DNA from: Candidatus Methylomirabilota bacterium
GTDB lineage: Bacteria > Methylomirabilota > Methylomirabilia > Rokubacteriales > CSP1-6
DNA: 64,000 nt
Direction: 5' to 3'
Assembly: GCA_035315345.1 (NCBI GenBank)
Contig: DATFYA010000205.1
Location: forward strand, 29,393 to 93,392
The first letter of the stretch is position 1, and every line of letters begins with the position of its first letter. The notes beneath the pieces are model-generated. The model searched no databases. It saw only the letters and a list, made by a program, of their open reading frames with translations, and was not told where the DNA came from. This document shows positions 54,287-64,000 of this stretch, one piece after another. Position numbers and translations under genes: made by a program.

Positions 54287-54820
54287 ATGTCGAGGCCGCC
54301 GCAGATGAGCAAGGGGTCACGGCGGCTTCTCCTGATTGCGGTGTCCATCGTCGCCACCGCCTGCGCGACGGCGACCGGGCGCGTCGAGAACGGGGTGTAC
54401 CACTCGGCCAAGGGCTATCGGGTGACGCTGCCGGCGAGCGGCTGGACGGTGGAGCCGGGCCCGCGCGCGGATCTGGCCCTGCAGGGGGCGGCCAGCTCGG
54501 GCGGCATGCTGGTCGACGCCACCTGCGGCGGGCGCGAGACCGCGCGCCCGCTCGACGTGCTGGCGCGGCACCTGACCTTCGGGCTCACGAAGCGCGACGT
54601 GATCGAGCAGGGGACGACCAGCGTGGGCGGACGCGAGGCCGCCCATTCGGTGGTGCGAGGGATGGCCGAGGGCCGAGACGTGACGGTGGAAGCCATGGTG
54701 ATGCGGGCCGACCCGTGCGTGCACGACTTCCTGTACGTGGCGCCCACCGGCGCCTTCGAGGCCGGCCGGCCCGCGTTCCGCGCGTTGGTCGAGAGCTTCT
54801 CGCGGGAGCCGGGCCGATGA
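54287..54820 (+). CDS. Predicted lipoprotein upstream of the Mla transporter genes
   Basis: I chose ATG 54287, 177 residues, with GGGGGAG upstream; ATG 54305 or GTG 54242 (overlapping hisIE) are alternatives. The N-terminus RRLLLIAVSIVATAC looks like a lipoprotein signal with Cys near residue 22. The mature protein begins VENGVYHSAKGYRVTLPASGW, similar to many uncharacterised envelope proteins, with beta strands and two Cys that could pair. It overlaps mlaE by 4 bases, so it probably acts with the Mla-type lipid transporter. I do not recognise it further. Confidence 0.7.
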   Translation: MSRPPQMSKGSRRLLLIAVSIVATACATATGRVENGVYHSAKGYRVTLPASGWTVEPGPRADLALQGAASSGGMLVDATCGGRETARPLDVLARHLTFGLTKRDVIEQGTTSVGGREAAHSVVRGMAEGRDVTVEAMVMRADPCVHDFLYVAPTGAFEAGRPAFRALVESFSREPGR

Positions 54821-55593
54821 TGGAGAAGGATCTCAGAACCCATCTCCGCGAAACCGCGATCTGGTACGGCGGGCTCGGGCTGCTCACCGTCCGGGTCGCG
54901 CGCAACCTCGCGCTGCCGCCGTCCTATTTCTGGGCGGTGGCGCGCGAGATCGACATCATCGGGGTGCGGTCGCTGACCGTCGCCCTCACCGCCGCGCTCT
55001 TCACCGGCATGGTGCTGGCCCTGCAGACCGCGGTGAACATGGCCCGCTTCGGGGCGGAGAACTACGTGGGCCCGGTGGTGGCGCTGTCGATCCTTCGCGA
55101 GCTGGGGCCGGTGCTCACCGCCATCCTGGTGGGCGGCAAGGTCGCCTCCGGCATCACCGCCGAGCTGGGCTCGATGAAGGTCACCGAGCAGATCGACGCC
55201 CTCCGCGCCCTCGGGGTGAACTACATCAAGAAGCTGATCGTGCCGCGGCTCATGGCCGCGCTCCTCGTCTTCCCCCTCGTCACGATCCTGGCCGACGGCA
55301 TGGGGCTCCTCGGAGGTATGCTGATTGCCGTGTACGACCGCAACGTCGACTCGTATCTGTACTGGAACACCATCTCCTACTGGGTGGTGCTGAAGGACTT
55401 CCTGACCGGCGTCGGCAAGAGCGTGGTCTTCGGCGCGCTGGTCACCTTGATCGGCTGCTACAACGGGCTCGCCACCGAGGGCGGCACCGAGGGGCTCGGC
55501 CGCTCCACCACCGCCACCGTGGTGCAGGTGGCCATGGGGGTGATCGTATCGGACTTCTTCATCACCAAGCTGTTCCTCATCATGTTCTGGTGA
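54817..55593 (+). CDS. mlaE: Mla-type ABC permease (MlaE/YrbE family)
   Basis: The 258-residue permease of the lipid-trafficking MCE system has five to six membrane spans. Signature segments are TGMVLALQTAVNMARFGAENYVGPVV near residues 65-90, RELGPVLTAILVGGKVASGITAELGSMKVTEQIDAL near 96-131, and CYNGLATEGGTEGLGRSTTATVV near 214-236. It begins in the stop of the lipoprotein gene and overlaps mlaF by 4 bases. ATG 54820 is an alternative start. Confidence 0.92.
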   Translation: MMEKDLRTHLRETAIWYGGLGLLTVRVARNLALPPSYFWAVAREIDIIGVRSLTVALTAALFTGMVLALQTAVNMARFGAENYVGPVVALSILRELGPVLTAILVGGKVASGITAELGSMKVTEQIDALRALGVNYIKKLIVPRLMAALLVFPLVTILADGMGLLGGMLIAVYDRNVDSYLYWNTISYWVVLKDFLTGVGKSVVFGALVTLIGCYNGLATEGGTEGLGRSTTATVVQVAMGVIVSDFFITKLFLIMFW

Positions 55594-56354
55594 GCGCCGC
55601 GATGGCCGTCGCCTCGCCTCTCGTCGAGCTGCGCGACATCCACAAGTCGTTCGGGCAGAACCACGTCCTGCGCGGCGTGAGCCTCGGCCTGAACAAGGGC
55701 ACGATCCTGGCCGTGATGGGGGGCAGTGGCACCGGCAAGACCGTCCTGCTCCGGATCGCGGCGGGGCTCGTCCGCCCGGACAGCGGCGAGGTGCGCCTCT
55801 TCGGCACCCGCACCGATCGGATGCGCGAGGAGTCGATGCTGTCGCTGCGCCGGCGCACCGGCTTCGTGTTCCAGGGTGCCGCGCTCTTCGACTCGCTGTC
55901 CGTCTTCGAGAACGTGGCCTACGCGCTCCGCGAGCACACCCGGATGTCGCTGGGCGAGATCACCGATCGCGTGCACCACTTCCTCTCGCTGGTCGGCCTG
56001 CCCGACACCGACGACCTCCTGCCCGCCGAGCTGAGCGGCGGCATGCGCAAGCGGGTGGGCATCGCGCGAGCCCTCGTGATGGAGCCGGAGGTGGTGTTCT
56101 TCGACGAGCCCACCGCGGGGCTCGATCCGACGAACGCGCGGCTGGTGGCCCAGCTGATCGCGCAGCTGCGCACCGGGGTGTGCGACACCGCGATCGTGGT
56201 CACCCACGACGTGGAGTTCGCGGAGCTCGTGGCCGACCAGATGGCGATCCTGCTCCACGGGCGGTTCGCCGACATGGGCACCCCCGCCGAGATCCATCGC
56301 TCCCCCGATCCGGACGTCCGGCGCTTCCTGACCGGCGAGCTGCGCGAGATCTAG
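55590..56354 (+). CDS. mlaF: Mla-type ABC ATPase (MlaF family)
   Basis: The 254-residue ATPase shows Walker A GGSGTGKTVLLRIAAGL near residues 43-59, Q-loop FVFQGAALFDSLSVFENVA near 92-110, signature ELSGGMRKRVGIARAL near 149-164 and Walker B VVFFDEPTAGLDP near 170-182, then VTHD. GGMRKR is typical of MlaF/Mkl. A GTG at 55590 overlaps mlaE; an ATG four codons later is also possible. Confidence 0.94.
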   Translation: MSAAMAVASPLVELRDIHKSFGQNHVLRGVSLGLNKGTILAVMGGSGTGKTVLLRIAAGLVRPDSGEVRLFGTRTDRMREESMLSLRRRTGFVFQGAALFDSLSVFENVAYALREHTRMSLGEITDRVHHFLSLVGLPDTDDLLPAELSGGMRKRVGIARALVMEPEVVFFDEPTAGLDPTNARLVAQLIAQLRTGVCDTAIVVTHDVEFAELVADQMAILLHGRFADMGTPAEIHRSPDPDVRRFLTGELREI

Positions 56355-56358
56355 GGCC

Positions 56359-57507
56359 GTGGCCGACGGGCGGCAGTTCGCGCTGCAGATCCGGATCGGC
56401 GCCTTCATCCTGGCCGGCCTGCTCGTCTTCGTGGCCATCATCTATCTGCTGGGCGCGCAGGCGCGCTACTTCGAGCGCAAGTACGACCTCATCGCCGAGT
56501 TCACCGAGGTGGGTGGGCTCATGGAAGGCGCCACGGTTCGCCTGGCCGGCGTGCAGATCGGGCGGGTGACCGGCGTCGTGCTGCCCCCCGAGCCCGGCGG
56601 CAAGGTGCGGGTGACGCTCACGGTGGCCCGCCGGTACTCCGACCGCATCCGCCGCGACTCCGAGGTCCACATCGCCACCCAGGGCCTGCTGGGCGACAAG
56701 ATCATCGAGATCTCCCTCGGCTCGCCCTCGGCGCCCCCGCTGCAGGCGGGCGACATGCTGGCCTCGAAGGAATCGTTCGAGATGCAGCAGATGTTCAAGA
56801 CGGGCATCGAGACCTTGCAGACGGTCCGGGAGCTGGCCGCGAGCCTCAAGGGCACCGCGGAGCGGGTCGATCGCATCGCCAAGCAGGTCGAGACCGGCAA
56901 GGGATTCGTCCACACCCTGGTCTACGGCGAGCCGGAAGCGCTCGGCCGACTCAACGCGCTCCTCGTGCGGACTCAGGCGCTGCTGGCACGTGCCGAGCAG
57001 GGCGACAACGCGGTCGGCGTGATGCTCTCGCCGGAGAGCGGCAAATCGGTGCGCGCGCTGCTGGCCGCGATGGACGCGCTGAGCCGCGGCGCCGCCAAGC
57101 TCGAGTCCCGCGACAACCTGATCTCCGCGCTGCTCTACGACCCGCAGTACAAGGCGGTGGCGGACGACCTGCGCGCGGTGGCGCACAACTTCCGGGACGT
57201 CTCGGAGCGGGTGGCCCAGGGGCAGGGGCTCCTCGGTCAGCTCACCCGCGACGGCGCCGACGGTCAGGCCGGGGCCCTCGGCGACGCCACCGCCGACTTC
57301 CGCGTCGCGATGGCGAATCTGCGCGCGGTCACGGAGCGACTCAAGGCGGGCGAGGGCACGGTGGGCGCGCTGCTCGAGGATCCGACGGTATACGAGAACC
57401 TCGTGCAGTTCCTCGAAGGCGCCCGGCGCAGCTATCTCCTCCGGTCGCTCATCCGGTCGACGATCGAGTCGGGCAGCCAGGCCGGATCCGGGGCGAGCGG
57501 CCGCTGA
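56359..57507 (+). CDS. mlaD: MCE-domain lipid-transport protein (MlaD family)
   Basis: The 382-residue protein has one membrane anchor (about residues 12-34) and an MCE domain (about 40-120: AEFTEVGGLMEGATVRLAGVQIGRVTGVVL... and LGDKIIEISLG). A long helical tail of about 250 residues follows, far longer than E. coli MlaD (183), as in bridge-forming MCE proteins. It probably forms a hexamer holding a lipid tunnel. No mlaC, mlaB or mlaA is adjacent. GTG start; overlaps radA by one base. Confidence 0.9.
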   Translation: MADGRQFALQIRIGAFILAGLLVFVAIIYLLGAQARYFERKYDLIAEFTEVGGLMEGATVRLAGVQIGRVTGVVLPPEPGGKVRVTLTVARRYSDRIRRDSEVHIATQGLLGDKIIEISLGSPSAPPLQAGDMLASKESFEMQQMFKTGIETLQTVRELAASLKGTAERVDRIAKQVETGKGFVHTLVYGEPEALGRLNALLVRTQALLARAEQGDNAVGVMLSPESGKSVRALLAAMDALSRGAAKLESRDNLISALLYDPQYKAVADDLRAVAHNFRDVSERVAQGQGLLGQLTRDGADGQAGALGDATADFRVAMANLRAVTERLKAGEGTVGALLEDPTVYENLVQFLEGARRSYLLRSLIRSTIESGSQAGSGASGR

Positions 57508-58874
57508 TGGCGCGCGAGCGGTCGGTCTATCGCTGCCAGGAGTGCGGCCTCGCCGCGCCCAAGCCGGGCACGTGTCCGGATTGCGCGCGGGTGGGCACGT
57601 ACGTGCAGCTGGTCGAGGAGCGCCCGGCGCCCGCCCGGGGCAGCGCGCGCCCCGGCGTGACGTCCACCCGGCCCCTGCCGCTCGGGGACATCCGCGTGGA
57701 CGGCGACGGCCACCGGACCTCGAGCGGCATGGCGGAGCTCGATCGGGTGCTGGGCGGGGGCGTGGTCACGGGATCGCTGGTGCTGATCGGCGGCGACCCG
57801 GGCATCGGCAAGTCGACCCTGCTCCTCCAGGTCAGCGGCGCCCTGGCCGGCCGGGCCGGCCCCGTGCTGTACGTGTCCGGCGAGGAATCCGCGGGGCAGG
57901 TGAAGCTTCGCGCCGACCGGCTCGGGGCGCCGCCGGCCGGCCTCTACTTCGTCGCGGAGACCGATCTCCAGGCCGTCGAGGCCCACGTCGCCACGCTGAA
58001 TCCGAAGGTGCTGATCGTCGATTCGATCCAGACGGTCTACATGCCCGGCCTCGAGTCGGCGCCCGGTAGCGTGAGCCAGGTCCGCGAGTGCGGCGCCCGG
58101 CTCATGGCCCTGGCCAAGGGCCGGGGCATCGCCACCTTCCTGGTCGGACACGTGACCAAGGAGGGAGCTATCGCGGGACCCCGGGTGCTCGAGCACCTGG
58201 TGGATACCGTGCTCTACTTCGAGGGCGAGCAGCACCATGCTTACCGGGTGCTCCGCGCGGTGAAGAACCGGTTCGGATCCACCAACGAGATCGGGGTCTT
58301 CGAGATGGGGCACCGGGGCCTGACCGAGGTCGCCAACCCCTCGGGCTTCTTCCTGGCGGAGCGTCCCAAGGACGCCGCCGGCTCGGTGGTCGTGGCCAGC
58401 CTCGAAGGGACCCGCCCCCTGCTGGTCGAGATCCAGGCCCTGGTGACCCCGGCCGGGTTCGGAACCCCCCGCCGTACTGTGCTTGGCGCCGACTACAATC
58501 GCGTATGCTTGCTGCTGGCTGTGCTGGAGAAGCGGGTGGGCTTCCCGCTGCAGTCGCAGGACGCCTTCGTCAACGTTGCCGGAGGCGCGAAGGCGTTGGA
58601 GCCGGCCGCGGACCTGGGCCTGGTGCTGGCCGCGGCGTCCAGCTATCTGGACCGGCCGCTCCGCGGTGATCTGGTCGTGCTCGGCGAGGTGGGGCTGGCC
58701 GGGGAAGTACGGGCGGTGACCGGCCTCGAGACGCGGCTCAAGGAGGCCGCGGCGCTGGGCTTCACCGCCGCGGTGGTGCCGCAGAGCACGCTCGGGAGCG
58801 TGGCCGGCCAGCCGCTGGACGTCCAGGGTGTGGGCACGGTCGACGAGGCGGTGAAAGTCCTACTGGGGCCGTGA
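57507..58874 (+). CDS. radA: DNA repair protein RadA/Sms
   Basis: The 455-residue recombination ATPase has an N-terminal zinc finger (C-x2-C-x-n-C-x2-C: YRCQECGLAAPKPGTCPDC, residues 8-26), Walker A GGDPGIGKSTLLLQ near 96-109, the KNRFG motif (VKNRFGSTNEIGVFEM near 250-265) and a C-terminal Lon-protease-like domain (about 285-450). It aids branch migration in recombination. ATG overlaps mlaD; the PIN-TRAM gene begins 7 bases on. Confidence 0.95.
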   Translation: MARERSVYRCQECGLAAPKPGTCPDCARVGTYVQLVEERPAPARGSARPGVTSTRPLPLGDIRVDGDGHRTSSGMAELDRVLGGGVVTGSLVLIGGDPGIGKSTLLLQVSGALAGRAGPVLYVSGEESAGQVKLRADRLGAPPAGLYFVAETDLQAVEAHVATLNPKVLIVDSIQTVYMPGLESAPGSVSQVRECGARLMALAKGRGIATFLVGHVTKEGAIAGPRVLEHLVDTVLYFEGEQHHAYRVLRAVKNRFGSTNEIGVFEMGHRGLTEVANPSGFFLAERPKDAAGSVVVASLEGTRPLLVEIQALVTPAGFGTPRRTVLGADYNRVCLLLAVLEKRVGFPLQSQDAFVNVAGGAKALEPAADLGLVLAAASSYLDRPLRGDLVVLGEVGLAGEVRAVTGLETRLKEAAALGFTAAVVPQSTLGSVAGQPLDVQGVGTVDEAVKVLLGP

Positions 58875-58881
58875 GGGCTGC

Positions 58882-59892
58882 ATGCGAATCGGCATTCTGA
58901 TCGTGCGGGTGCTGGTGTTGACGGCCGCCACCGCGGCCGGCTTCGCGCTGGCGCACGGGCTGGGGCTGCACGCGCCCAGCAACCTCTTCCTGGCCGGCGC
59001 CGGCTTCCTGGCCGGTGTGCTGGTGGTGCTGCTCGAGTGGCAGGCCCGTCGCGTCCCGGTGGACCGGCTCTTCTGGGGCGCCATCGGCGCCATGCTCGGC
59101 ATCGTCCTCGGCCTGGGCCTCGGCACCGCGCTGGAGGCGGTGGTGCCGGGCGCGGGCGCCCTCGGCCGCGGACTCTTCGCGTTGCTGCTCGGCTATCTGG
59201 GCGCGACGGTGACGCTGCACAAGCGGGACGAGCTCGAGGACATGTCGGTCAAGCTCTTCCCGAAGACCGCGGTGCGCCAGGAGGGCGACAAGATCCTCGA
59301 CACCTCCGTGATCATCGACGGGCGCATCGTGGACGTCTGCCAGACCGGGTTCCTGGCCGGCACCCTGCTGGTGCCGCAGTTCGTGCTGCGCGAGCTGCAG
59401 CAGATCGCCGACTCCGCCGACGCGCTCAAGCGCAACCGCGGCAAGCGCGGGTTCGACGTGCTGCAGCGGCTGCAGCGCGTGCCGCGCGTGACCGTCCGCA
59501 TCGACGAGGTGGATTTCCCGCAGGTGCGGGAGGTGGACCGGAAGCTGATCGAGCTGGCCCGGGCCACCGGCGGCAAGATCGTCACCAACGACTACAACCT
59601 GAATCGGGTCGCCGAGCTGTCGGGCGTGTCGGTGCTCAACATCAACGAGCTGGCCAACGCGTTGAAGCCGGTGGTGTTGCCCGGCGAGCCGCTGCACGTG
59701 CACATCGTCAAGGAAGGCAAGGAGTCCAACCAGGGCGTCGCCTACCTCGACGACGGCACCATGGTAGTGGTCGAGCACGGCAAGCGGCTCATCGGCCAGA
59801 CCGTCGACGTGACGGTGACCACCATCTACCAGACCGCGGCCGGCCGGATGATCTTCGCCCGCCAGCGCGACGAGGAGCAGGTCGCGCGGTGA
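58882..59892 (+). CDS. Membrane PIN-TRAM domain protein (YacL-like nuclease)
   Basis: The 336-residue protein has four N-terminal membrane helices (residues 4-112), a PIN domain (about 133-265) with acidic residues in LDTSVIIDGRIVDVC and VTNDYNLNR, and a C-terminal TRAM domain (about 270-330). Relatives (Bacillus YacL) sit between radA/disA and ispD as here. The PIN acidic set suggests RNase activity, but the cellular role is unknown. It overlaps ispD by 4 bases. Confidence 0.9.
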   Translation: MRIGILIVRVLVLTAATAAGFALAHGLGLHAPSNLFLAGAGFLAGVLVVLLEWQARRVPVDRLFWGAIGAMLGIVLGLGLGTALEAVVPGAGALGRGLFALLLGYLGATVTLHKRDELEDMSVKLFPKTAVRQEGDKILDTSVIIDGRIVDVCQTGFLAGTLLVPQFVLRELQQIADSADALKRNRGKRGFDVLQRLQRVPRVTVRIDEVDFPQVREVDRKLIELARATGGKIVTNDYNLNRVAELSGVSVLNINELANALKPVVLPGEPLHVHIVKEGKESNQGVAYLDDGTMVVVEHGKRLIGQTVDVTVTTIYQTAAGRMIFARQRDEEQVAR

Positions 59893-60572
59893 CCTACGCC
59901 ATCGTCCCCGCGGGAGGCGTCGGCTCCCGCATGGGTTCCCCTCGGCCCAAGCAATACCTCCGCCTCGGACGGGCGCCGATCCTGGTGGCCACGCTGCGCG
60001 CCCTCGCGCGCACGCCGGGCCTGGCCGGCATCGTGGTGGCGGTGCCCGAGGCCCACGTGGCGGCGACGCGCCGGCTCCTCGCCCGGCAGCGGGTGCCGAA
60101 GATCCTCGATGTGGTGGCCGGCGGCGCGGACCGGCAGGAGTCGGTGTGGCGGGCGCTGCAGCGGGTGCCCGAGCGCGCGCGCTGGGTCGTGGTCCACGAC
60201 GGGGTGCGGCCGTTCATCGCCGGCGGCCTCGTGGCGCGCGTGCGGACGGCGGCCGCCGGCGGGGCGGCCACCTGCGGCATGCCGGTGCGTGAGACGGTCA
60301 AGCGCGTGCGCGCCGGCGCCGTCGAGGCGACCATCGACCGCGACGGGCTGTGGACCACGCAGACGCCGCAGGTCTTTACCCGTGCGCTACTCTGGGAGGC
60401 CCACGAAAAGGCGCGGCGGGACGGTTTCGCGGGGACCGATGACGCGATGCTGGTGGAGCGGCTCGGGACGACGGTGGCGATGGTGCCGGGGCTCGAGCAG
60501 AACCTCAAGATCACGACACGGGAGGATCTCCGGACGGCCCGCGGCTGGGCCAGGCCCCGCCGCCGGGCATGA
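59889..60572 (+). CDS. ispD: 2-C-methyl-D-erythritol 4-phosphate cytidylyltransferase
   Basis: The 227-residue enzyme of the non-mevalonate isoprenoid pathway couples MEP to CTP. Motifs: IVPAGGVGSRMGSPRPKQYL near residues 5-24, VVHDGVRPF near 99-107, and TQTPQVFTRALLWEAH near 157-172. The basic C-terminus is short. GTG overlaps the PIN-TRAM gene; it overlaps ispF by 4 bases, and the pair catalyse steps three and five of the pathway. Confidence 0.95.
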   Translation: MTYAIVPAGGVGSRMGSPRPKQYLRLGRAPILVATLRALARTPGLAGIVVAVPEAHVAATRRLLARQRVPKILDVVAGGADRQESVWRALQRVPERARWVVVHDGVRPFIAGGLVARVRTAAAGGAATCGMPVRETVKRVRAGAVEATIDRDGLWTTQTPQVFTRALLWEAHEKARRDGFAGTDDAMLVERLGTTVAMVPGLEQNLKITTREDLRTARGWARPRRRA

Positions 60573-61047
60573 CCGCGGTCCGGTCCGGGCTCGGCTTCGA
60601 CCTGCACCCGCTGGTCGACGGGCGGCCCCTCGTGCTCGGTGGCGTGACGGTGCCGTCCGAGCGTGGGCTGGGCGGCCACTCGGACGCGGACGTGCTCACT
60701 CACGCGGTCTGCGAGGCCCTGCTGGGCTCGCTCGCGCTCGGCGATCTCGGGCGGCTGTTCCCCGACACCGATCCGCGCTACAAAGGAGCCTCGAGCCTCG
60801 GCCTGCTGCGGGCGGTGATGGAGCTGATCTCCAGCAAGGGAGCGCGCGTGATCAATGTGGATGCGACGGTGATCTGCCAGGCCCCACGCCTGGCCGCCCA
60901 TCTGCCCGAGATGGCCCGGCAGATCGCGACCGCGATGAGCCTGGGCGTGGAGCAGGTGAGCGTGAAGGCCAAGAGTCCGGAGCACCTGGGCCTGCTCGGG
61001 CGCGGCGAGGGCATCGCCGCGATGGCGGTGGTGAGCGTGGAGGCCCG

Positions 61048-61051
<4 letters not shown>
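60569..61051 (+). CDS. ispF: 2-C-methyl-D-erythritol 2,4-cyclodiphosphate synthase
   Basis: The 160-residue trimeric zinc enzyme forms MEcPP. The metal ligands are in GLGFDLHPLVDGRPLVLGG (Asp-x-His, near residues 10-12) and GGHSDADVLTHAVCEALLG near 33-51. FPDTDPRYKGASS near 64-76 and the KAKSPEHLGLLGRGEGIAAMAVV tail are typical. Overlaps ispD and cysS by 4 bases each. Confidence 0.96.
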
Positions 61052-62474
<1,423 letters not shown>

Positions 62475-62478
<4 letters not shown>

Positions 62479-63302
62479 CTCGCGAACGATTCGAGGACAC
62501 GCGAGGCGGCAGTCCGCGCCTGGCGTCCGAGGACGAGCCTCGCCCCCTTTTCGGCCGGAACCCGGTCCTGGAGCTGCTCCGGGCCGGCGGCCGACGCGTG
62601 GAGGAGGTCGCCATCCTGGCGGAGGGCCGGGGGCCGGCGCTACACGAGCTTTTGGGCCTGGCCAAGCGGCAGGGGGTGAAGATCTCCTACCGGACGCGCG
62701 ATCAGTTGAGCGCCATGGCCGGTGACCCTCACCACCAGGGCGTCGTGGCCCGGGTGGCGGGCGCCAGCTACGCCGCGCTGGCCGACATCCTGGAGATCCC
62801 GGCGGCTCGAGGGGAGGCCCCGTTCTTCCTGGCGCTCGACCAGGTTCAGGACCCTCGGAACCTCGGGGCGGTGCTCCGGACCGCGGAGGCCACCGGGGCG
62901 CATGGGGTCGTGGTGCCCAAGCACCATGCGGCCGGTCTCACCAGTGCTGCGGCCAAATCGGCGGTGGGCGCGGCCGGCCTGGTTCCGGTGGCCCGGGAGA
63001 CGAACCTGGTTCATGCACTGGAAGTACTCAAAAAAGAAGGCGTGTGGACGATCGGAGCCGTCCCGGCCGGAGGGAGGCTCCCCTGGGAGACCGACCTGGC
63101 CGGCCCGGTCTGCCTGGTTCTGGGCGGTGAGGGAGAGGGGCTGCGGCCCCTGGTCGCCAAGAGTTGTGATCTCCTGGTGAGCCTGCCCATGCGGGGACGT
63201 CTCGCGTCGCTGAACGTCTCGGCCGCTGCCGCGGTTCTCTGCTACGAGGTGGTGCGTCAGAGGGCCCGAGAGAAAAATCTTGACAGAAAACCCTTGACTT
63301 GA
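62475..63302 (+). CDS. rlmB: TrmH-family 23S rRNA 2'-O-methyltransferase (RlmB-like)
   Basis: The 275-residue SPOUT methyltransferase has an N-terminal substrate-binding domain (FGRNPVLELLRAGGRRVEEV near residues 26-45) and a knotted C-terminal domain: LALDQVQDPRNLGAVLRTAEATGAHGVVVP near 118-147, LVLGGEGEGLRPLV near 214-227 and LPMRGRLASLNVSAAAAVLCYEVVR near 237-261. It likely methylates G2251 of 23S rRNA, by analogy with E. coli RlmB. The tRNA promoter -35 is inside its last codons. Confidence 0.93.
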
Positions 63303-63322
63303 TGGGCCCTCAAACCTAGAGT
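63294..63322 (+). promoter_or_regulatory. Promoter of the tRNA-tuf cluster
   Basis: TTGACT (63294-63299), 17-base spacer, TAGAGT (63317-63322), 14 bases before the first tRNA. The -35 overlaps the end of rlmB. Confidence 0.6.
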
Positions 63323-63336
63323 GAAGTTTTGCGACT

Positions 63337-63411
63337 GCTGGCGTAGCTCAGGGGTAGAGCAACTGCCTTGTAAGCAGTGGGTCGGGGGTTCAAATCCTCC
63401 CGCCAGCGCCA
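63337..63411 (+). tRNA. tRNA-Thr (anticodon UGU)
   Basis: The 75-base cloverleaf includes an encoded CCA. The acceptor stem pairs GCTGGCG with CGCCAGC, the anticodon loop CTTGTAA gives TGT, and the T loop is GTTCAAATC. First of four tRNAs before tuf. Confidence 0.95.
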
Positions 63412-63506
63412 GTACCGCCGGCCGGTCGCGCGGGCCAGCGCGACGAGACCCACGAAAGTAGCCACACCATCAACCAGGCGATCAGAGCGTTGCGGTCAGG
63501 GGAGGC

Positions 63507-63592
63507 GGGGAGATACCCAAGTGGCCAAAGGGGGCAGACTGTAAATCTGCTGGCGAACGCCTTCGGAGGTTCAAATCCTCCTCTCCCCACCA
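63507..63592 (+). tRNA. tRNA-Tyr (anticodon GUA)
   Basis: An 86-base class II tRNA with a long variable arm and encoded CCA. The acceptor stem is GGGGAGA/TCTCCCC, and the anticodon loop CTGTAAA gives GTA. Confidence 0.95.
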
Positions 63593-63637
63593 CTTGCCGC
63601 CATTCGACGCGAGATATCGAGCGCATCGGGAGCACGG

Positions 63638-63712
63638 GCGGGAATAGCTCAGCGGTAGAGCGCCAGCCTTCCAAGCTGGGGGTCGCGGGTTCGAATCCCG
63701 TTTCCCGCTCCA
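63638..63712 (+). tRNA. tRNA-Gly (anticodon UCC)
   Basis: A 75-base tRNA with encoded CCA; acceptor stem GCGGGAA/TTCCCGC, anticodon loop CTTCCAA gives TCC, T loop GTTCGAATC. Confidence 0.95.
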
Positions 63713-63747
63713 TAGACCGGCGCGACGGCACGAGGTTCGTCATTCAA

Positions 63748-63823
63748 GCCCATGTAGCTCAGTCGGCAGAGCGCGTCCTTGGTAAGGACGAGGTCTCCGG
63801 TTCAATCCCGGACATGGGCTCCA
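63748..63823 (+). tRNA. tRNA-Thr (anticodon GGU)
   Basis: A 76-base tRNA with encoded CCA; acceptor stem GCCCATG/CATGGGC, anticodon loop TTGGTAA gives GGT. It lies 36 bases before tuf. Confidence 0.95.
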
Positions 63824-63859
63824 TCATCACCGACCGGTAGAGACGAGGGAGGCCCCCGG

Positions 63860-64000
63860 ATGGCCAAGCAGAAGTTTGATCGGACGAAGCCGCACGTGAA
63901 CATTGGGACGATTGGGCACATTGATCACGGCAAGACGACGTTGACGTCGGCGATCACGAAGGTGCTGCACACGAAGTTCAACGCGGTGGCGGTGCGGGAT
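63860..64000 (+). CDS. tuf: Elongation factor Tu, 5' end (cut by window edge)
   Basis: The first 47 codons are present. [29 protein letters not shown] holds the G1 GTP-binding loop GHIDHGKT, typical of EF-Tu. A GAGGGAGG ribosome site precedes the ATG. It follows tRNA-Thr(GGU) as in the thrU-tyrU-glyT-thrT-tufB operon of E. coli; secE, nusG and ribosomal genes may follow beyond the window. Confidence 0.96.
   Translation, partial: MAKQKFDRTKPHVNIGTIGHIDHGKTTLTSAITKVLHTKFNAVAVRD

Noticed and set aside
63412..63637. Short open frames across the tRNA cluster
   Set aside because: They run through mature tRNA sequences and lack family matches.

Overview
The window is a very GC-rich (roughly 70% by eye) bacterial chromosome segment, densely packed with about 63 protein genes and a four-tRNA cluster. 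An MlaE/MlaF/MlaD lipid transporter, a SurA-like lipoprotein foldase and several lipoproteins indicate a diderm. High GC, many flavin oxygenases, LLM luciferase-like enzymes, amidohydrolases and peptide or sugar-phosphate ABC importers would fit an uncultivated soil lineage such as Candidatus Rokubacteria/Methylomirabilota. That placement is inference from gene content, not a phylogeny.

Region 1 (1-10.9 kb) is an accessory catabolic island: a molybdenum hydroxylase large subunit (cut by the left edge), an HpaB-type FADH2 hydroxylase, a Baeyer-Villiger-type monooxygenase, an acyl-CoA-dehydrogenase-fold flavoprotein, an HxlR regulator with a candidate operator, an N-acyl-D-amino-acid-deacylase-like amidohydrolase, an LLM flavin oxidoreductase and a group A FAD monooxygenase. 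Region 2 (11-17.8 kb) holds a small lipoprotein, pyroglutamyl peptidase, a gamma-carbonic anhydrase, a three-gene operon of type III polyketide synthase, methyltransferase and FAD reductase (probably phenolic lipid or pyrone tailoring), an M23 peptidase and a small membrane protein. Region 3 (17.9-22.8 kb) is nuoLMN alone, the proton-pumping antiporter-like subunits of complex I. Region 4 (22.8-36.7 kb) is built around glycerol phosphate: HAD phosphatase, GlpD, a family 5 ABC binding protein, UgpB-UgpA-UgpE without its own ATPase, a glycerophosphodiesterase, GlpK, and an AfuABC-like importer whose ATPase may serve both transporters.

Region 5 (36.8-63.3 kb) is an almost gapless co-directional housekeeping block: ATP synthase F0 genes (two AtpI-type proteins, atpB, atpE) without F1, rex, mfd, a SurA-like foldase, rho, rpmE, prfA-prmC, murA, hisG-D-B-H-A-F-IE, a lipoprotein plus mlaE-F-D, radA, a PIN-TRAM ATPase-like nuclease, ispD-ispF, cysS and rlmB. 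Many neighbours overlap by 1-4 bases, which suggests translational coupling. The window ends with tRNA-Thr(UGU), tRNA-Tyr(GUA), tRNA-Gly(UCC), tRNA-Thr(GGU) and the start of tuf, the classical bacterial order.

Promoter-like sequences recur with a TTGnnn -35, a 17-18 base spacer and a -10 near TAGAGT/TATAGT. In several cases the -10 lies only 6-10 bases before the start codon, suggesting widespread leaderless transcripts. I did not find CRISPR arrays, insertion sequences, prophage genes or rRNA. No stretch longer than 300 bases lacks a gene. I see no unambiguous novel system; the best leads are the type III PKS operon, the flavin-oxygenase island, the glycerol-phosphate transport locus and the leaderless promoter pattern.
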